From NCBI RefSeq assembly GCF_015706575.1, contig NW_024037059.1, positions 36,493,058 through 36,557,057 of the forward strand: a DNA stretch of 64,000 nt. Direction: 5' to 3'. The stretch's first letter is position 1. Each line of letters begins with the position of its first letter. The stretch is from Patiria miniata (Eukaryota; Echinodermata; Asteroidea; Valvatida; Asterinidae). Both the position numbers and the translations under genes were made by a program. This document shows positions 12,559-25,900 of this stretch, in pieces. The notes under the pieces are model-generated. The model saw only the letters and a program-made list of their open reading frames with translations, was not told the DNA's origin and searched no databases.

Positions 12559-13068
12559 TATGTACATCATTCGATTTAATATGTTACTTCAGGATTAATA
12601 TTTACTTGTTTCGGTGTACAAACACGTTTCGAGTTTTTCTGGATTCTGCACTGATGCCCTGTATTTCTCAGGTCTTTTGTATTGTCTGGATATCAACAGT
12701 GCAGATGATTGTCTGCTTTGTACTACACATTATGTGAACTCGTCCCTTGGCCAACTTGCGTTTTACAAAGTTGACCATTTGAAAATTAAAGACTTGCTTT
12801 CAGCCCTGACAAATGGACAACTGACGTTCGGCAAACTTGTCATTCCAGAAGCATTTTTAAAACAATGTTTTAAAATACCATGTACATGTAAATAACAATT
12901 AACATTCATTTAATTTTTTTTTGGTCGTGAACTATGTGATGCCATGGTGATGCCAAACCCGTATTGTCGGAAACTTATACCTTGTTTTCTTGTTATTTGT
13001 TGGTGTCTTCTTAACTTACTCCCCCATTTTCAGGCCACAAAATCCAAAGTTGTTTCTTTTAAAGACTC

Positions 13069-13713
13069 ATGGCGTCAATTTTGTGTCTTCTTACAGTTTT
13101 CATGATGTCTGCTACGCGATCGGTGCATGTCCATATATTTGGTCATTCCTTTCCATCCAGGCTAACTCGACTAGCACAGCGGCGCGGCCTGCCTGTTGAA
13201 AATGTTTTGAGACTTCCTCAACATTACTATGTATCCACTGAGGGACACCCAGGTCTCACCTACGATCGCATCTTTGGCAATCTCAACCACTACCTGAGTA
13301 GAATGCGTACCATGGATAGAATTGATTTACTTTGTATCGACCTTGGCACAAATGATCTGTGCAGTTGGGATTGCACACCAACGGTGTTAGTTGACAACAC
13401 ATTGAGGTTTATCCGCGAATTGGAGGAACACAACATCACCCCGAAGCAGATAGTATTCTTTTCAGTGATACAAAGGTCAAAAATGATGAGGCCAAACCAG
13501 GTACCTATTGAAACCTTCAACCATCGGGTTCGCCGGCTGAACAGATTGCTCAATGCAGCTCTTGTGTGCAATAACCCACACGTGCATCTTTTTCCACAGA
13601 GAAGAATCAACTTTCCTAAATACCTAGCGGATGGATGTCACCTTAATGAGGATGGAATGAAAATTTATATTCGTCAGCTGAGAGATGTATGCATTCGCTA
13701 TGGTATATCTTAA
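13069..13713 (+). CDS. SGNH (GDSL-like) hydrolase-fold protein
   Basis: A 214-residue intact frame. It carries the SGNH blocks in order: block I IFGHSF near residue 23, where the usual GDS is GHS; a glycine block GHPGLTYDRI near 64; block III IDLGTNDLC near 95; and the C-terminal LADGCHLNEDG near 187, which supplies the Asp and His. In known family members Ser-Gly-Asn-His catalyse ester hydrolysis; activity here is an inference. There is an in-frame stop just before Met-1. Acceptor-like sites at 13033 and 13096 suggest that a 5' exon is spliced on, in which case the hydrophobic ILCLLTVFMM start may not be a true signal peptide. Such domains occur in many invertebrate gene families and also inside some retroelements (Ngaro/CR1 types). 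I see no other element parts here. The frame looks whole. Confidence 0.7.
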   Translation: MASILCLLTVFMMSATRSVHVHIFGHSFPSRLTRLAQRRGLPVENVLRLPQHYYVSTEGHPGLTYDRIFGNLNHYLSRMRTMDRIDLLCIDLGTNDLCSWDCTPTVLVDNTLRFIRELEEHNITPKQIVFFSVIQRSKMMRPNQVPIETFNHRVRRLNRLLNAALVCNNPHVHLFPQRRINFPKYLADGCHLNEDGMKIYIRQLRDVCIRYGIS

Positions 13714-14239
13714 ATGTCAGTGTTGCCATGATCATAACGAAAGGCACAGGGATATATCTGACACCTTCATACCCATTGACAGAAACAGTACGACATCGCC
13801 TATAGTAACGCGTTTTATGTAACTTGTTGTGACAGCTACTTAATTTATACTTGAATGAAAGGTTTCACATTAACAACCCCACCTCCACACCCCAATGATA
13901 ACTTCCAATAAGAGAATTCGTGCATGTATTTTCTTTTCCAATTAAAAAAAGGCACAGGACAGAAACAATTAGGAATGGAAACAGATTTGATTAGCATGAA
14001 AACTTCAATAACAAATAATACTTCAAGCAACTTGCATAAGTAGACACACGGTAGGTGTTGGTAAATTGTGACTGCTCCTTCCAACAGTACACTTTCTATT
14101 GACAAAAGGACCATAAACTCTTCCTTATACCTTCATTAATAAGTAAAACGGGAGCGGTTATGTATTTAATGGATGGTTTTCCCATTATACGCTGAAGATT
14201 TCATTTTCCTGTGTAATATGAATAGGGAATTCTTCCATC

Positions 14240-14245
14240 AATAAA
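14240..14245 (+). terminator. Poly(A) signal for the SGNH gene
   Basis: A canonical AATAAA lies 527 bases after the SGNH stop codon, in AT-rich sequence suited to a 3' untranslated region. It is a plausible 3' end for that transcript; no alternative gene is nearby. Confidence 0.4.
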
Positions 14246-14260
14246 GTATTGAAATGATTT

Positions 14261-16487
14261 TTCAAAGAGTCGCTTCTAACCTTTTTTTGAAGTGTTACGC
14301 TGCAACTACTAAACAAATTGAGGGAAGCGGGATTTTAGGTTGCATTAAATTGTTTGTGGCGGCTGATTGAACGAATGCGAACTTAACACATTCTTCCTTT
14401 GTGATCAGAACAATGCTTTCACAGTTTCCTGGAAAAGACGATCAACAGTCAATGGAAGTAAACAATGATAGGTGCCGGCGTGCCAGACCAGGACACTGCA
14501 AAACAAAAAAAGCATCAGTACCCGGCGTTCTTAAAACCGCAGCGCTGCTTGACAGCCGATTAAAGGTTGGCGTCATTGCTCACGGCCTATTGACCAATTC
14601 AAATACGAGGATACTGAGTGCGGACATAATAACAACACATTCACGGTACCTGTACTGTGCTTTAATCAACAAAAAGCTCTTAATCTTTAGATTAAAAAAA
14701 CCATGTAATTCAGCACATCCGTGCCGAGGAACCATGCTCGTGCTTGCCCGTGTTCTCTTCCACCCAACCCAACCACAAGCCAACCACCCCCACCCCCCCC
14801 CCCAAAAAAAACCCCGCCCACTGTTATAAGGTGCGTGCATTGTTTAAGCTTCAGGGCTAAAAGTGTAATGGCACATTTCTTGCACAGTATTTTTATTTAG
14901 GTGTGGAACACGCCGTCGGTTTCAGCTCCTTATGTTATCCGCGAGGAATCATCGCAGTGTAGTTCGAGTCACCGTTTTGTATCCGAAAATCTGCATTTTC
15001 TAATCTCAGACCTTGGAGGATTTCGGTTGAAAAGTGAAAGAATGTCCGGATTTCATTACCTTCGAATTCATGTCATTTTTGGTCATTTTATTTCCTCCTC
15101 ACGTTTGGAGAAAGACATGTATACTGTACACGTTTTTTGTGTGTGGGGGTGGTTTTAATTGGTTAGGTACTTGATTCTACGGTTAAAAATTAGTGTGTGG
15201 CATAACAAAAGGAAAAGATGCAAGTTCAACTGATGAGTCATGAATTTGACGAAAGGGCAATTAGCAGTATTTCAATTTTAGTTGTCAAAAAGCATTGCGG
15301 TTTATTCTTCAAATAATCGGTACAAAGGCTACCAAATGAAATTTAATCAAATGTTGCAAAAAGCTACAACATTCATTGCCCATAATTTGAAATGGGCTTC
15401 AAAACTGCTGATTGGCCTCTTGAACAGAGCATCTTCTGTTTCAAAAGCAGTACATGTACAACTGTAAATGATGGAAAAGGTTGCAGGTTGAAAGGGTGGA
15501 CGTCCTCCCCACGCCATGCACGTGGCTCTCGAACAAGACGCGATATCTCCCTCTATGTGGTCATTATCCAGTGTAGTTCGTGAGATATTGCCAATGACAT
15601 TAGCTATTGTCAAGTTGCATGATTTCTTTCCAACAGGAAAGCACGTTTGCTGTTAAGTACGTTATGTAATTGTCAACTGAAGGACACCCAACTAATGGTG
15701 CCGCCTTTTTAGAGAGCCGGTGTTGTGACGTCTGTAATTGCGTTGTGGTCGAATCCAGCATGCCTATTATTACGGTGCTGTTAAGCCCCACTTTTTATGC
15801 TCACAAAAATTACGTGTAGTTGATGCAGCCTGTAAGCATAAGCACAGCAAAATACATGGCGTATAACTACTTAATAACAACGCTCTTATTCAGCATCTCC
15901 TTATCGCACTAGTATGATAAGCATCGCCTATAGAGAAACATGAGGACCACACATTTCGACTGGTACTAAAGAACCATGCACGCGCGTGTAGTCCTGTCGA
16001 TTTGAAACAAAACAGGGCTGACTTACAACAAATTGCATCAGAATTTATTTGAAAAATGTGAGAGGCACGACTTATCACAGCAGACAAATGTTCTTATGTA
16101 CACCGATTATAGGTTTTCCTGGTCAATTTCGGCAAATGAGCAGCAAATTTATTTTTGGGCGTTACAATGAAAGCAATTTGGGCTATTCAGTTTTTATCGT
16201 CTCTCAAAATTACTTCGGAGGAATTCAAATTCATTTAGCAATGTGTTACATTTAGCATATCGTCCTTCTTTCTGATGACGCATAATCATCATTCAATTTA
16301 GCAAAAATGGTTCGACTGCAGATTTCATGCAATCAATTTTAGTTCAATTAAAAATCAAATAGGTACAACAAATAAAGCCTAATTATAAACACTAAACGAA
16401 TGTTTCATGTCTTCACTTTTTTTTATTGTGGGGATCTTTAATAGTGAACTGACCATTTCATATTGCGTTTGTGTTTGTTCATCAAAA
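14261..16487. other. Non-coding stretch, nothing recognised
   Basis: Open frames at 14401-14829 (+) and elsewhere end in C-rich or A-rich simple sequence and carry no domain that I recognise. A C-run followed by an A-run sits near 14796-14813. Confidence 0.45.
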
Positions 16488-16800
16488 CTAGCCGGGCAGC
16501 CCATCTGCCTCCGACACGTTGTTGCCGTTCAGGTACCCAAGAGTCCGCTGAACTGCAGACTTGAAAAGAGAATGTGCCATCTCCGTGCTGTTCAGGAATG
16601 GGAAGTAGGGAGGGAGGCGCTTCAAGTGGATCATTGGGTTGGCAACATCAGGAAGATTGTCAAACTGTCGCACATGAGGCCTCGCATTGTCGTATCTTCA
16701 GAGTATGGGTTCATCCTGTGGAAAAATTAAAGTACACTCTGGAATTGTGTCCGCAAGAAGATCCTCAAAAAATCTCTCGCGTCAATGTTTCGAATCCGAT
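16488..16800 (-). pseudogene. DDE transposase fragment (IS630/Tc1-mariner-like)
   Basis: On the minus strand one frame reads DNARPHVRQFDNLPDVANP and then LKRLPPYFPFLNSTEMAHS. These are the second Asp block (DNA.PH) and the LPPY-P-LNP-E block carrying the third acidic residue of a DDE_3-type transposase. Upstream (higher coordinates) the frame is closed by a TGA at about 16700. The likely preceding piece FFEDLLADTIPE lies in another frame, so at least one frameshift separates them. The first catalytic Asp region and terminal repeats are not seen. It ends about 150 bp before the large satellite array. Confidence 0.65.
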
Positions 16801-16959
16801 TCGTTGGTGCACACAGTCGACTTCACTTCAACGATTCCTCCCAAGTTCTCTGCTGACGACTCATCTTGAACCGATCCCTCGTGGACCTCTACCATGGGAA
16901 CGCCGATTCCAGACGTTAGAACCTGTTTCATCATGTAAGGTGCGCCAGTATACAAATAT

Positions 16960-19900
16960 AACATGGTTTGAGGTTTTACAGTCCATATTCTATCACAAAA
17001 GTATTGGAAGTTGGTTCTGTAGCTATAAAAATGCCCCCTCCCACAGCAACGGACCAATCACACTGTACATGTACAAGTCTTGCAATATGCATAAGGTGTG
17101 AGTACTGTATACAAAAACCAGAGTCGGTAAAACGCGGAACTCTTATAATAAGGCCTTCCCGGCTGAACTTTCGACAGAAAAAATCAAAGTACTTGTTGAG
17201 GATATAATACACTTATCCCGATTAAAATGAAAACATTATGATGATTTTTAATGTTGGTTCGGTAGCGAGAAAGATGCCCCCTCCTACAGCATCGGAGCAC
17301 GTACGCGTATACTGCACATACCGTGCAATAGGCCTATTTGCAGAAAAAAAAATGTGTGGGTAAAACGCGGAACTCACATTTTAAAAGGTCTTCCCGGGTG
17401 AATTTCCGAAAGAAAAAAATCAGAGGAGTTGTTGAGAATATAATACATTCATCCAGATTAAAATTAAAACATTGTGACGATTTTTAATGTTGGTTCTGCA
17501 GCGATAAAGATGCCCCCTCCTACGGCATCGGAGCACGTACGTGTACACTGCACATAACGTGCATAGGCCTACTTGGACAAAAAAACCTAGGTGGGTAAAA
17601 CGCGGAACTCTCATTTTAAAAGGTCTTCCCGGGTGAATTTCGGAAAGAAAAAAATCAGAGGAGTTGTTGAGAATATAATACATTTATCCAGATTAAAATT
17701 AAAAGATTGTGACGATTTTTAATGTTGGTTCTGCAGCGCTAAAGATGCCCCCTCCTACGGCATCGGAGCCAGTACGTGTACACTGCACATAACGTGCATA
17801 GGCCTACTTGGACAAAAAAACCTAGGTGGGTAAAACGCGGAACTCTCATTTTAAAAGGTCTTCCCGGGTGAATTTCGGAAAGAAAAAAATCAGAGGAGTT
17901 GTTGAGAATATAATACATTTATCCAGATTAAAATTAAAAGATTGTGACTATTTTTAATGTTGGTTCTGCAGCGCTAAAGATGCCCCCTCCTACGGCATCG
18001 GAGCCAGTACGTGTACACTGCACATAACGTGCATAGGCCTACTTGGACCCAAAAAACCTAGGTGGGTAAAACGCGGAACTCTCATTTTAAAAGGTCTTCC
18101 CGGGTGAATTTCCGAAAGAAAAAAATCAGAGGAGTTGTTGAGAATATAATACACTTATCCAGATTAAATTTAAAAGATTGTGACGATTTTTAATGTTGGT
18201 TCTGCAGCGCTAAAGATGCCCCCTCCTACGGCATCGGAGCCAGTATCGCGTATACTGCATATACCGTGCATAGACCTATTTGCACAAAAAACCTAGGTGG
18301 GTAAAACGCGGAACTCTCATTTTAAAAGATCTTTCCGGGTGAATTTTGGAAAGAAAAAAATCAGAGGAGTTGTTGAGAATATAATACATTTGTGCAGATT
18401 AAAATTAAAAGATTGTGACGATTTTTAATGTTGGTTCTGCAGCGCTAAAGATGCCCCCTTCTACGGCATCGGAGCCAGTACGTGTACACTGCACATAACG
18501 TGCATAGGCCTACTTGGACAAAAAACCTAGGTGGGTAAAACGCGGAACTCTCATTTTAAAAGGTCTTCCCGGGTGAATTTCGGAAAGAAAAAAACCACAG
18601 GAGTTGTTGAGAATATAATACACTTATCCAGATTAAAATTAAAATATTGTGACGATTTTTAATGTTGATTCTGCAGCGCTAAATATGCCCCCTCCTACGG
18701 CATCGGAGCCAGTACGCGTATACTGCACATACCGTGCACTATGCCTATTTGGACAAAAAAAACCTAGGTGGGTAAAACGCGGAACTCTCATTTTAAAAGG
18801 TCTTCCCGGGTGAATTTCGGAAAGAAAAAAATCACAGGAGTTGATGAGAATATAATACATTTATCCAGATTAAAATTAGAACATTGTGACGATTTGTAAT
18901 GTTGGTTCTGCAGCTCTAAATATGCCCCCTCCTACAGCATCGGAGCCAGTACGCGTATACTGCACATACCGTGCAATAGGCCTATTTGGACAAAAAAAAC
19001 CTTGGTGGGTAAAACGCGGAACTCTCATTTTAAAAGGTCTTCCCGGGTGAATTTCGGAAAGAAAAAAATCAGAGGAGTTGTTGAGAATATAATACATTTA
19101 TCCAGATTAAAATTAAAAGATTGTGACGATTTTTAATGTTGGTTCTGCAGCGATAAACATGCCCCCTCCTACGGCACCGGAGCCAGTACGTGTACACTGC
19201 ACATAACGTGCATAGGCCTACTTGGACAAAAAAACCTAGGTGGGTAAAACGCGGAACTCTCATTTGAAAAGGTCTTCCCGGGTGAATTTCGGAAAGAAAA
19301 AAATCAGAGGAGTTGTTGAGAATATAATACATTTATCCAGATTAAAATTAGAACATTGTGACGATTTTTAATGTTGGTTCTGCAGCGATAAATATGCCCC
19401 CTCCTACGGCATCGGAGCCAGTACGCGTATACTGCATATACCGTGCAATAGGCCTGTTTGGACACAAAAAACCTAGGTGGGTAAAACGCGGAACTCTCAT
19501 TTTAAAAGGTCTTCCCGGGTGAATTTCCGAAAGAAAAAAATCAGAGGAGTTGTTGAGAATATAATACATTCATCCAGATTAAAATTAAAAGATTGTGACG
19601 ATTTTTAATGTTGGTTCTGCAGCGCTAAAGATGCCCCCTCCTACGGCATCGGAGCCAGTACGCGTATACTGCACATAACGTGCATAGGCCTACTTGGACA
19701 AAAAAAACCTAGGTGGGTAAAACGCGGAACTCTCATTTGAAAAGGTCTTCCCGGGTGAATTTCGGAAAGAAAAAAATCAGAGGAGTTGTTGAGAATATAA
19801 TACATTTATCCAGATTAAAATTAAAAGATTGTGACGAGTTTTAATGTTGGTTCTGCAGCGATAAAGATGCCCCCTCCTACGGCATCGGAGCCAGTACGCG

Positions 19901-22900
19901 TATACTGCATATACCGTGCAATAGGCCTGTTTGGACACAAAAAATCTAGGTGGGTAAAACGCGGAACTCTCATTTTAAAAGGTCTTCCCGGGTGAATTTC
20001 TGAAAGAACAAATTCAGAGGAGTTGTTGAGAATATAATACATTTATTCAGATTAAAATTAAAAGATTGTGACGATTTTTAATGTTGGTTCTGCAGCGCTA
20101 AAGATGCCCCCTCCTACGGCATCGGAGCCAGTATCGCGTATACTGCATATACCGTGCAATTGGGCCTATTTGCACAAAAATCCTAGGTGGGTAAAACGCG
20201 GAACTCTCATTTTAAAAGGTCTTCCCGGGTGAATTTCGGAAAGAAAAAAATCACAGGAGTTGTTGAGAATATAATACATTCATCCATATTAAAATTAAAA
20301 CATTGTGACGATTTTTAATGTTGGTTCTGCAGCGCTAAAGATACCCCCTCCTACGGCATCGGAGCCAGTACGCGTATACTGCACATACCGTGCATAGGCC
20401 TATTTGCACAAAAAACCAAGGTGGGTAAAACGCGGAACTCTCATTTTAAAAGATCTTCCCGGGTGAATTTCGGAAAGAAAAAAATCAGGGGAGTTGTTGA
20501 GAATATAATACATTTATCCAGATGAAAATTAAAAGATTGTGACGATTTTTAATGTTGGTTCTGCAGCGCTAAAGATGCCCCCTCCTACGGCATCGGAGCC
20601 AGTACGCGTATACTGCACATAACGTGCATAGGCCTACTTGGACCAAAAAAACCTAGGTGGGTAAAACGCGGAACTCTCATTTTAAAAGGTCTTCCCGGGT
20701 GAATTTCGGAAAGAAAAAAATCAGAGGACTTGTTGAGAATATAATACATTTATCCAGATTAAAATTAAAAGATTGTGACGATTTTTAATGTTGGTTCTGC
20801 AGCGATAAAGATGCCCCCTCCTACGGCACCGGAGCCAGTACGTGTACACTGCACATAACGTGCATAGGCCTACTTGGACAAAAAAACCTAGGTGGGTAAA
20901 ACGCGGAACTCTCATTTTAAAAGGTCTTCCCGGGTGAATTTCGGAAAGAAAAAAACCACAGGAGTTGTTGAGAATATAATACACTTATCCAGATTAAAAT
21001 TAAAATATTGTGACGATTTTTAATGTTGGTTCTGCAGCGCTAAATATGCCCCCTCCTACGGCATCGGAGCCAGTACGCGTATACTGCACATACCGTGCAC
21101 TATGCCTATTTGGACAAAAAAAACCTAGGTGGGTAAAACGCGGAACTCTCATTTTAAAAGGTCTTCCCGGGTGAATTCCGGAAAGAAAAAAATCAGACGA
21201 GTTGATGAGAATATAATACATTTATCCAGATTAAAATTAGAACATTGTGACGATTTGTAATGTTGGTTCTGCAGCGCTAAATATGCCCCCTCCTACAGCA
21301 TCGGAGCCAGTACGCGTATACTGCACATACCGTGCAATAGGCCTATTTGGACAAAAAAAACCTAGGTGGGTAAAACGCGGAACTCTCATTTTAAAAGGTC
21401 TTCCCGGGTGAATTTCGGAAAGAAAAAAATCAGAGGAGTTGTTGAGAATATAATACATTTATCCAGATTAAAATTAAAAGATTGTGACGATTTTTAATGT
21501 TGGTTCTGCAGCGCTAAAGATGCCCCCTCCTACGGCACCGGAGCCAGTACGTGTACACTGCACATAACGTGCATAGGCCTACTTGGACAAAAAAACCTAG
21601 GTGGGTAAAACGCGGAACTCTCATTTTAAAAGGTCTTCCCGGGTGAATTTCGGAAAGAGAAAAATCAGAGGAGTTGTTGAGAATATAATACATTTATCCA
21701 GATGAAAATTAAAAGATTGTGACGATTTTTAATGTTGGTTCTGCAGCGATAAAGATGCCCCCTCCTACGGCACCGGAGCCAGTACGTGTACACTGCACAT
21801 AACGTGCATAGGCCTACTTGGACAAATAACCTAGGTGGGTAAAACGCGGAACTCTCATTTGAAAAGGTCTTCCCGGGTGAATTTCGGAAAGAAAAAAATC
21901 ACAGGAGTTGTTGAGAATATAATACATTTATCCAGATTAAAATTAGAACATTGTGACGATTTTTAATGTTGGTTCTGCAGCGATAAATATGCCCCCTCCT
22001 ACGGCATCGGAGCCAGTACGCGTATACTGCATATACCGTGCAATAGGCCTGTTTGGACACAAAAAACCTAGGTGGGTAAAACGCGGAACTCTCATTTTAA
22101 AAGGTCTTCCCGGGTGAATTTCGGAAAGAAAAAAATCAGAGGAGTTGTTGAGAATATAATACATTCATCCAGATTAAAATTAAAAGATTGTGACGATTTG
22201 TAATGTTGGTTCTGCAGCGCTAAAGATGCCCCCTCCTACGGCATCGGAGCCAGTACGCGTATACTGCACATAACGTGCATAGGCCTACTTGGACAAAAAA
22301 AACCTAGGTGGGTAAAACGCGGAACTCTCATTTGAAAAGGTCTTCCCGGGTGAATTTCGGAAAGAAAAAAATCAGAGGAGTTGTTGAGAATATAATACAT
22401 TTATCCAGATTAAAATTAAAAGATTGTGACGATTTTTAATGTTGGTTCTGCAGCGCTAAAGATGCCCCCTCCTACGGCACCGGAGCCAGTACGTGTACAC
22501 TGCACATAACGTGCATAGGCCTACTTGGACAAAAAAACCTAGGTGGGTAAAACGCGGAACTCTCATTTTAAAAGGTCTTCCCGGGTGAATTTCGGAAAGA
22601 GAAAAATCAGAGGAGTTGTTGAGAATATAATACATTTATCCAGATGAAAATTAAAAGATTGTGACGATTTTTAATGTTGGTTCTGCAGCGATAAAGATGC
22701 CCCCTCCTACGGCACCGGAGCCAGTACGTGTACACTGCACATAACGTGCATAGGCCTACTTGGACAAATAACCTAGGTGGGTAAAACGCGGAACTCTCAT
22801 TTGAAAAGGTCTTCCCGGGTGAATTTCGGAAAGAAAAAAATCACAGGAGTTGTTGAGAATATAATACATTTATCCAGATTAAAATTAGAACATTGTGACG

Positions 22901-25900
22901 ATTTTTAATGTTGGTTCTGCAGCGATAAATATGCCCCCTCCTACGGCATCGGAGCCAGTACGCGTATACTGCATATACCGTGCAATAGGCCTGTTTGGAC
23001 ACAAAAAACCTAGGTGGGTAAAACGCGGAACTCTCATTTTAAAAGGTCTTCCCGGGTGAATTTCGGAAAGAAAAAAATCAGAGGAGTTGTTGAGAATATA
23101 ATACATTCATCCAGATTAAAATTAAAAGATTGTGACGATTTGTAATGTTGGTTCTGCAGCGCTAAAGATGCCCCCTCCTACGGCATCGGAGCCAGTACGC
23201 GTATACTGCACATAACGTGCATAGGCCTACTTGGACAAAAAAAACCTAGGTGGGTAAAACGCGGAACTCTCATTTTAAAAGGTCTTCCCGGGTGAATTTC
23301 GGAAAGAAAAAAATCAGAGGAGTTGTTGAGAATATAATACATTTATCCAGATTAAAATTAAAAGATTGTGACGATTTTTAATGTTGGTTCTGCAGCGATA
23401 AAGATGCCCCCTCCTACGGCATCGGAGCCAGTACGTGTACACTGCGCATAACGTGCATAGGCCTACTTGGACAAAAAAACCTAGGTGGGTAAAACGCGGA
23501 ACTCTCATTTTAAAAGGTCTTCCCGGGTGAATTTCCGAAAGAAAAAAATCAGAGGAGTTGTTGAGAATATAATACATTTATCCAGATTAAAATTAAAAGA
23601 TTGTGACGATTTTTAATGTTGGTTCTGCAGCGCTAAAGATGCCCCCTCCTACGGCATCGGAGCCAGTACGCGTATACTGCACATAACGTGCATAGGCCTA
23701 TTTGCCAAAAAAAACCCTAGGTGGGTAAAACGCGGAACTCTCATTTTAAAAAATCTTCCCTGGTGAATTTCGGAAAGAAAAAAATCACAGGAGTTGTTGA
23801 GAATATAATACATTTATCCGGATTAAAATTAGAACATTGTGACGATTTTTAATGTTGGTTCTGCAGCGATAAATATGCCCCCTCCTACGGCATCGGAGCC
23901 AGTACGCGTATACTGCATATACCGTGCAATAGGCCTGTTTGGACAAAAAAAACCTAGGTGGGTAAAACGCGGAACTCTCATTTTAAAAGGTCTTCCCGGG
24001 TGAATTTCGGAAAGAAAAAAATCAGAGGAGTTGTTGAGAATATAATACACTTATCCAGATTAAAATTAAAAGATTGTGACGATTTTTAATGTTGGTTCTG
24101 CAGCGATAAAGATGCCCCCTCCTACGGCACCGGAGCCAGTACGTGTACACTGCACATAACGTGCATAGGCCTACTTGGACAAAAAAACCTAGGTGGGTAA
24201 AACGCGGAACTCTCATTTTAAAAGGTCTTCCCGGGTGAATTTCGGAAAGAAAAAAACCACAGGAGTTGTTGAGAATATAATACACTTATCCAGATTAAAA
24301 TTAAAATATTGTGACGATTTTTAATGTTGGTTCTGCAGCGCTAAATATGCCCCCTCCTACGGCATCGGAGCCAGTACGCGTATACTGCACATACCGTGCA
24401 ATAGGCCTATTTGGACAAAAAAAACCTAGGTGGGTAAAACGCGGAACTCTCATTTGAAAAGGTCTTCCCGGGTGAATTTCGGAAAGAAAAAAATCACAGG
24501 AGTTGATGAGAATATAATACATTTATCCAGATTAAAATTAGAACATTGTGACGATTTGTAATGTTGGTTCTGCAGCGCTAAATATGCCCCCTCCTACGGC
24601 ACCGGAGCCAGTACGCGTATACTGCACATACCGTGCAATAGGCCTATTTGGACAAAAAAAACATAGGTGGGTAAAACGCGGAACTCTCATTTTAAAAGGT
24701 CTTCCCGGGTGAATTTCGGAAAGAAAAAAATCACAGGAGTTGTTGAGAATATAATACATTTATCCAGATTAAAATTAAAAGATTGTGACGATTTTTAATG
24801 TTGGTTCTGCAGCGCTAAAAATGCCCCCTCCTACGGCACCGGAGCCAGTACGCGTACACTGCACATAACGTGCATAGGCCTACTTGGACAAAAAAACCTA
24901 GGTGGGTAAAACGCGGAACTCTCATTTTAAAAGGTCTTCCCGGGTGAATTTCGGAAAGAAAAAAATCAGAGGAGTTGTTGAGAATATAATACATTTATCC
25001 AGATTAAAATTAGAACATTGTGACGATTTTTAATGTTGGTTCTGCAGCGCTAAAGATGCCCCCTCCTACGGCATCGGAGCCAGTACGCGTATACTGCACA
25101 TAACGTGCATAGGCCTACTTGGACAAAAAAAACCTAGGTGGGTAAAACGCGGAACTCTCATTTTAAAAGGTCTTCCCGGGTGAATTTCGGAAAGAAAAAA
25201 ATCAGAGGAGTTGTTGAGAATATAATACATTTATCCAGATTAAAATTAAAAGATTGTGACGATTTTTAATGTTGGTTCTGCAGCGATAAAGATGCCCCCT
25301 CCTACGGCATCGGAGCCAGTACGTGTACACTGCGCATAACGTGCATAGGCCTACTTGGACAAAAAAACCAAGGTGGGTAAAACGCGGAACTCTCATTTTA
25401 AAAGGTCTTCCCGGGTGAATTTCGGAAAGAAAAAAATCAGAGGAGTTGTTGAGAATATAATACATTTATCCAGATTAAAATTAAAAGATTGTGACGATTT
25501 TTAATGTTGGTTCTGCAGCGCTAAAGATGCCCCCTCCTACGGCATCGGAGCCAGTACGCGTATACTGCACATAACGTGCATAGGCCTATTTGCCAAAAAA
25601 AAACCTAGGTGGGTAAAACGCGGAACTCTCATTTTAAAAAATCTTCCCTGGTGAATTTCGGAAAGAAAAAAATCAGAGGAGTTGTTGAGAATATAATACA
25701 TTTATCCAGATTAAAACTAAAAGATTGTGACGATTTTTAATGTTGGTTCTGCAGCGCTAAAGATGCCCCCTCCTACTGCATCGGAGCCAGTACGTGTACA
25801 CTGCACATAACGTGCATAGGCCTACTTGGACAAAAAAACCTAGGTGGGTAAAACGCGGAACTCTCATTTTAAAAGGTCTTCCCGGGTGAATTTCGGAAAG

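Noticed and set aside
14401-14829. 142-codon plus-strand frame
   Set aside because: It ends in C-rich and A-rich simple sequence, has no recognised domain or splice context, and a shadow frame on the other strand is equally open at its end.
17420-25465. Recurrent minus-strand frames of 73 and 87 codons starting MYYILNN
   Set aside because: They repeat because the satellite repeats. The unit length (234-237) drifts out of multiples of three, frames never run through successive units, and many units lack them. No sign of translation.
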